55,055 nucleotides of DNA from Nostoc sp. UCD121 (GTDB taxonomy: Bacteria > Cyanobacteriota > Cyanobacteriia > Cyanobacteriales > Nostocaceae), in the NCBI RefSeq assembly GCF_014222285.1, contig NZ_JACKZS010000029.1:1-55055 (forward strand), read 5' to 3'. The first letter of the stretch is position 1, and each line of letters begins with the position of its first letter. Under the pieces are notes generated by a model that saw only the letters and a program-made list of their open reading frames with translations, was not told the DNA's origin and made no database searches. The position numbers and the translations under genes are program-made. Shown in pieces: positions 51,448-55,055 of this stretch.

Positions 51448-52068
51448 ATGACAGCTAATTTGACACCTGTAGCCAAATTTGACTTTGTTACCGTGCTATC
51501 ACAGGCTGCGGCTGCATATCGACGACAGAAAGATACACGCCCTAATGCTGAAATATTAGTAAATGCGTTGCTACAAGCAGAAAAATCTGCCAAGCAGGAA
51601 CGGTTAACTTATCCTTTTGAGTTTCTTTTAGGTAAATGGCAACTTTGCTTTGCCACTGGCACTAAGAAAGCCAGAGAACATGGAGGAATTGTATTAGGCA
51701 AGGGTTTGTATGTACCCAAGTTTATAAAAATCCATGTTTCCTTTGATGCCACCTTAGAACAGGATTCACATAGAGGCGAAATTTGTAATCAGGTTGAATT
51801 GGGGCAACTTTTATTGAAGCTCACGGGGCCAGTGCAATATACAGGTAAGAAAAATTTATTGGCGTTTGATTTTAACCAGATGCTTATCAGTCTATTTGGT
51901 CGTGTTGTTTATAACAGACCAATTCGTTCTGGTAAAGTTCAAACAGAAGATTTCTACAACCAGCCGATAGCGCAATTACCTTTCTTTGCCTTCTTTTTAG
52001 TGACGGAAGATTTCATTGCAGCTCGTGGCCGTGGAGGAGGATTGGCATTTTGGATTCGAGAAACTTAA
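51448..52068 (+). CDS. Plastid-lipid-associated (PAP/fibrillin)-like protein
   Basis: 206 residues, soluble. The central part FEFLLGKWQLCFATGTKKAREHGGIVLGKGLYVPKF resembles the lipocalin-like opening of PAP/fibrillin proteins. VRFDATLEQ-type strands follow (HVSFDATLEQDSHRGEICNQVEL), then a Phe-rich end (LPFFAFFLVTEDFIAARGRGGGLAFWIRE). In plants such proteins coat plastoglobules and bind quinones or tocopherols; in cyanobacteria they are thylakoid-associated. Divergent from hpt, which makes a tocopherol precursor, so a shared role in lipid antioxidants is attractive but inferred. Convergent with cobA 30 bp downstream. Confidence 0.7.
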   Translation: MTANLTPVAKFDFVTVLSQAAAAYRRQKDTRPNAEILVNALLQAEKSAKQERLTYPFEFLLGKWQLCFATGTKKAREHGGIVLGKGLYVPKFIKIHVSFDATLEQDSHRGEICNQVELGQLLLKLTGPVQYTGKKNLLAFDFNQMLISLFGRVVYNRPIRSGKVQTEDFYNQPIAQLPFFAFFLVTEDFIAARGRGGGLAFWIRET

Positions 52069-52098
52069 AAACACTTTATTTCACATTTGCGCCAGCCA

Positions 52099-52878
52099 TT
52101 AAACTGGACGACAACTAGACAAAATGCTGTGCATATTTACTACTTGTCCAATGACTGCGATCGCAGGCGCACCAAATCCAGTTTGCTCTACCTGTTCTAC
52201 AATTGTCTTTAAGGTTCCAATCAATTCTTCTTGTTCTGGGCGCGTACCCCAGCGCACTAAAGCAATGGGCGTTTCTACATCTAACCCAGCTGCACTTAAC
52301 TGTTCTACGATATAAGGCAGATTGTGAATTCCCATATAAATTACAATGGTTTCGGAACCGTGCGCGATCGCATTCCAATCTACTTTCGGTCTATACTTAC
52401 CCGCCGCTTCGTGACCAGTTACAAATGTCACTGATGAGCTATAGAGTCGATGAGTCAATGGAATACCTGCATAAGCCGCCGCAGCAATCCCCGATGTGAT
52501 ACCGGGCACAACTTCAGTTAATATCCCAGCGTTGACTAATTCTTCCATCTCTTCGCCACCACGACCAAAGATAAACGGATCGCCACCCTTTAACCGCACT
52601 ACAATTGCATGACCCTGCGCTTTCTCAATCATTAATTGAGTTGTTTCTTCCTGGAACAACGAATGTTTCCCCCTGCGCTTACCAGCATTAATTTGTTCAG
52701 CTTGGGGATTAATCATTGCCAGAATTGCCGTACTCACTAAGGCATCATAGATAACTACATCTGCACATTCCAACAAACCTTTCGCCTTCAGGGTTAATAA
52801 TCCTGGATCTCCTGGCCCCGCACCTACTAAATAAACCTTTCCCAAATACTCGTTCTCCTGTTTTTCTGTGCGGTTCAT
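52099..52878 (-). CDS. cobA: Uroporphyrinogen-III C-methyltransferase (siroheme branch)
   Basis: 259 residues. Transfers two methyl groups from S-adenosylmethionine to uroporphyrinogen III giving precorrin-2. All SUMT motifs are intact: VYLVGAGPGDPGLLTLKA, VVRLKGGDPFIFGRGGEEME, VVPGITSGIAAAAYAGIPLTHR, VTGHEAAG and IVIYMGI. Monofunctional, without CysG-type oxidase or chelatase domains. Its start overlaps the stop of sirB as ATGA, so the two are translationally coupled and act in sequence toward siroheme for nitrite and sulfite reductases (an oxidase step would be supplied elsewhere). Confidence 0.93.
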   Translation of the reverse strand: MNRTEKQENEYLGKVYLVGAGPGDPGLLTLKAKGLLECADVVIYDALVSTAILAMINPQAEQINAGKRRGKHSLFQEETTQLMIEKAQGHAIVVRLKGGDPFIFGRGGEEMEELVNAGILTEVVPGITSGIAAAAYAGIPLTHRLYSSSVTFVTGHEAAGKYRPKVDWNAIAHGSETIVIYMGIHNLPYIVEQLSAAGLDVETPIALVRWGTRPEQEELIGTLKTIVEQVEQTGFGAPAIAVIGQVVNMHSILSSCRPV

Positions 52879-53612
52879 CTATCCGTTAAATCCCAAATAA
52901 GCTCGGCTAATTCTGCACTTGCTCCCAGTGGCTGCGCCAACTGGAAATTCACCGCAGAAAATTGTAATTTTAGCTCCTCTATGGAGGCCGCGATCGCATC
53001 AGTTATTCCACCTGCGAATAAAAAGTATGGCAAAATTGCAATTTCGCTATAACCAGCGGCTACCAACTCTTTCACCTGTGATTCTAAACTAGGAGGCCCA
53101 GCCCAATAAGCAGCAACTGCTGATAAACTCGTCGCCATTGCTTCCACAGTTTCTTTGGAACCTGGGCGACGGCTACCATGAGCTAACAGAATCCATGCTT
53201 CTGCTTTTATAGTAGATATTTGCTTGGCCAGTAATTTCTCTAAATTGGGGTGAGAGCCTAAATGTGGCTGCAACTCAATCATGATATCTTGACCAATAGC
53301 CTGTTGCGCTAGCGCTACTTCGGCGGGAATATCTGTCATAACATGGACTCCCGGCAACAGAAATAGCGGTACAATTTTGAGGTGATTCTCGTTTTGAGAC
53401 TGTGGACAATCACCAAAAGCGCTTTTAGCAAATAGTTGAATCTGCTCATGTAAAGGCTGAGGACTCATTTCTAAAGCAGCGATGCCAACCAGATGTTTGT
53501 TATTAGATGGGTTGTGGTATTTGTTATATAGCAGCTTTGCTAGTTGCTCCATAGCAACTTCTGGGCGCGGATCGCGACTTCCGTGAGATACTAGCAGATA
53601 GGCAGATGACAT
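52875..53612 (-). CDS. sirB: Sirohydrochlorin ferrochelatase-like protein (SirB/CbiX)
   Basis: 245 residues from the ATG at 53612; a TTG two codons earlier is possible. Two CbiX halves: the first opens YLLVSHGSRDPRPEVAMEQL, the second AWILLAHGSRRPGSKETVEAM. The metal-site His lies in each SHGSR/AHGSR and in the PLFLLPGVHVMTDIP loop (PYFLFAGGITDAI in the second half, where the His is lost). Inserts Fe2+ (siroheme) or Co2+ (cobalamin) into sirohydrochlorin. Coupling to cobA supports the siroheme role. Cytosolic. Confidence 0.88.
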   Translation of the reverse strand: MSSAYLLVSHGSRDPRPEVAMEQLAKLLYNKYHNPSNNKHLVGIAALEMSPQPLHEQIQLFAKSAFGDCPQSQNENHLKIVPLFLLPGVHVMTDIPAEVALAQQAIGQDIMIELQPHLGSHPNLEKLLAKQISTIKAEAWILLAHGSRRPGSKETVEAMATSLSAVAAYWAGPPSLESQVKELVAAGYSEIAILPYFLFAGGITDAIAASIEELKLQFSAVNFQLAQPLGASAELAELIWDLTDR

Positions 53613-53762
53613 CGGCAAAGCTTGAACTCTCAGTGACTAATACTCATATTTTACTTAATATTAAGCTAGTTTAATAAGTACTCTGGTGATTATTGAAACT
53701 ATTGTCAATTACTAAATATAAGTATTGTTAATCACTTTTATATTCTTCCACTGCAACTTGCT

Positions 53763-54146
53763 TCATTGTTCTTCGGCAGTGTAAGTATAAAATTGATCAA
53801 AAGCTCCCACCGTTTCAAATTTGTATGAAGGTATCCAAGAATTTATTTTTAAATCTGTACGGTAAATGCTAAAAATCATAAAATTTTGTCTTTCTGTAGT
53901 CCTGGCAATAATTCCTTGGATTTGTGGGTTAGCTGAGTCAACCAACTTATCACAATTAAAATGGATTAAATTTTCTATAATATTCGTGGTTTTTTTGCAT
54001 ACATCGGTTTTTAAGTATTCCGTCAACCGTTGCACTGCATATTCTTCATATTCAACCTGACTGGGATTAGTCTTTGCCATTGTCACACCCAAGGCGGCGA
54101 GTCCTGCTGCTGCTCCAGTATATGCAATGATGGTTAGGGGTTTCAT
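53763..54146 (-). CDS. DUF4359 family protein
   Basis: 127 residues from the ATG at 54146; the frame also allows a TTG three codons upstream. An N-terminal hydrophobic stretch (LTIIAYTGAAAGLAALGVTMA) is a signal or membrane anchor. The rest is polar: NPSQVEYEEYAVQRLTEYLKTDVCKKT, then NFMIFSIYRTDLKI, and an end with FETVGAFDQFYTY, the pattern of DUF4359, a cyanobacterial family of unknown function. Two Cys (KTDVCKK, HFNCDK) could form a disulfide outside the membrane. Single gene upstream of tRNA-His, opposite strand. Confidence 0.8.
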   Translation of the reverse strand: MKPLTIIAYTGAAAGLAALGVTMAKTNPSQVEYEEYAVQRLTEYLKTDVCKKTTNIIENLIHFNCDKLVDSANPQIQGIIARTTERQNFMIFSIYRTDLKINSWIPSYKFETVGAFDQFYTYTAEEQ

Positions 54147-54270
54147 GTTTGCCAAGTAAAATACATTGTAATCGTTAGATTTCAGAGACTCTAAATCAAC
54201 TGAGTCCGTTCCTTGAACATAAACTCTTGATCGTTTGCCAAATTATTGCTATAATTCGAATTGTTGAATG

Positions 54271-54343
54271 GCGAGCGTAGCCAAGTGGTTAAGGCAGTGG
54301 TTTGTGGTACCACCATTCGCGGGTTCGAGTCCCGTCGTTCGCC
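54271..54343 (+). tRNA. tRNA-His (GUG)
   Basis: Cloverleaf: acceptor GCGAGCG (54271-54277) with CGTTCGC (54336-54342), anticodon stem GTGGT/ACCAC with loop TTGTGGT (anticodon GTG), T-loop GGTTCGAGT. G at 54270 and C at 54343 supply the extra G-1:C73 pair specific to tRNA-His. The CCA end is not encoded. Confidence 0.97.
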
Positions 54344-54744
54344 CTATATAATTTCATAACTATCCATAAGTTATTATAAGAGATGGGTTGCGGTTGTGAG
54401 AATTCATAACCATTACTTTAGCAAGTAACTGTCACCTACAAGTTAATGAACTTGGAAGGGTCACAATTATGCCATAATTAATAAGATTATCTTATTAAGT
54501 TTTTTATGTATATAAGCAAATCTACTTGCTAAAAGAAAATTAAGTGTGCAATGTTCACTTCTCTTTTACAAGATGTTGTTTCTTTGCAGAAGTACATATC
54601 TAAGCAACGTCGATAGTGCAGAAAGCTTGATAACCCTTTTTCGTCAATCTCTGATAAATTAACTATTTATATTAATAAGATTCCTGACTTTTTAGAAAAG
54701 TCAGGAATCTAAGCCTCAAAAGTTTTTGAACGCACATTTAGCTG
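54344..54744. other. Spacer with a 15-bp hairpin
   Basis: AT-rich, no gene. Holds the hairpin at 54678-54710 that lies downstream of the small minus-strand gene. Confidence 0.45.
54678..54710. terminator. 15-bp perfect hairpin
   Basis: AGATTCCTGACTTTT (54678-54692) pairs with AAAAGTCAGGAATCT (54696-54710), loop TAG. It lies 35 bp past the stop of the 38-residue gene on the minus strand and could end its transcript. Confidence 0.5.
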
Positions 54745-54861
54745 TTAGAAAATTCCTAGAAGAATGATAAAAGTCAGCCCACAGAAGGCCAGCAAGGAGA
54801 TAATCAAAATGTTGCCTATACTGTGGTCAGAAGCTATTAACTTAGGTGTATTAGTAGCCAT
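54745..54861 (-). CDS. 38-residue single-helix membrane peptide
   Basis: ATG at 54861, stop TAA at 54745-54747. Begins MATNTPKLIASDHSIGN, then a hydrophobic helix to the C-terminus (ILIISLLAFCGLTFIILLGI). GTAGGG lies about 9 nt before the start. Length, polar N-terminus and single helix are those of small thylakoid or respiratory subunits (Psb, Pet and Ndh types), but I cannot match it to a named one. It has a hairpin downstream. The helix composition and ribosome site make it a likely real gene. Confidence 0.55.
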   Translation of the reverse strand: MATNTPKLIASDHSIGNILIISLLAFCGLTFIILLGIF

Positions 54862-55055
54862 ATAAACAGACCCTACTTAAACAACTTTTGCTTAAACTAT
54901 AACTAATGCAAATAATCATTAGTCTATATTTAAACAAAAATTTATTTAAATTTATTATAGTTTATACTAAAAACAAATTATTAATTTTTGTTTCATTTAT
55001 TTAGATATAGATAATAGCAATAGAATTATTTATATCTAAATTCTCAGAATATTGG
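54862..55055. other. AT-rich end of the window
   Basis: About 190 bp upstream of the small membrane-peptide gene, very AT-rich, presumably its promoter. Nothing else seen. Confidence 0.4.

Overview
The window comes from a filamentous, heterocyst-forming cyanobacterium of the Nostoc/Anabaena type. The evidence is a hetZ-patU heterocyst gene pair, a tandem pair of AMIN-domain amidases of the AmiC1/AmiC2 type, tocopherol and plastoquinone side-chain genes, a PxcA proton-extrusion protein, many HIP1 octamers (GCGATCGC), and the heptamer repeats and short palindromes typical of Nostoc spacers. Codon use and base composition look uniform. The only clear transposed DNA is one IS5-type copy and two small inverted-repeat elements.

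Layout. 1-4.2 kb: a TIR-transmembrane-WD40 protein with an incomplete propeller, a Tat-exported beta-carbonic anhydrase, and a decayed IS5-family element with clean ends. 4.3-8.7 kb: pxcA, a small membrane protein, and a TgpA-like transglutaminase-fold membrane protein that has lost its catalytic Cys and His. 9.2-13.3 kb: hetZ-patU, a divergent conserved gene, and the solanesyl diphosphate synthase gene. 14-19 kb: two small proteins (one a Lys-rich 29-mer), mreBCD, ssb and a SIMPL protein. 19.7-26.9 kb: a cation/proton antiporter, amiC1, amiC2 and murI, so cell-wall growth and septum remodelling genes are grouped on both sides of ssb. 27-37.3 kb: msrB, a zinc-ribbon/membrane/Toprim-like protein, and a group containing two asparagine-synthetase-like proteins without glutaminase cysteines, a fold-III decarboxylase-like protein without its PLP lysine, a VOC protein and membrane proteins. 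37.6-42.8 kb: a DUF442 protein, a MobA-like nucleotidyltransferase, a pheophorbide-a-oxygenase-like Rieske protein and unknowns. 43.3-54.1 kb: coaE, a cobA-hemD fusion, TPR proteins, an ethylene-receptor-like hybrid kinase, homogentisate phytyltransferase, a fibrillin-like protein, and a siroheme pair (cobA-sirB). The right edge holds tRNA-His and a 38-residue membrane peptide.

How the genes fit together. MreBCD, MurI and the two AmiC amidases concern peptidoglycan shape, D-Glu supply and septal perforation. HetZ/PatU control heterocyst commitment, which depends on that cell-cell communication. Sds and HPT feed prenylquinones. The CobA, SirB and HemD proteins act at the uroporphyrinogen III branch point. 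The best candidate for an undescribed system is the operon-like set at 29.2-32.9 kb together with the second asparagine-synthetase-like gene at 34.7-36.5 kb. Its enzymes keep their folds but have lost the residues that define the textbook reactions. All functional calls rest on motifs read by eye; no database search was run.
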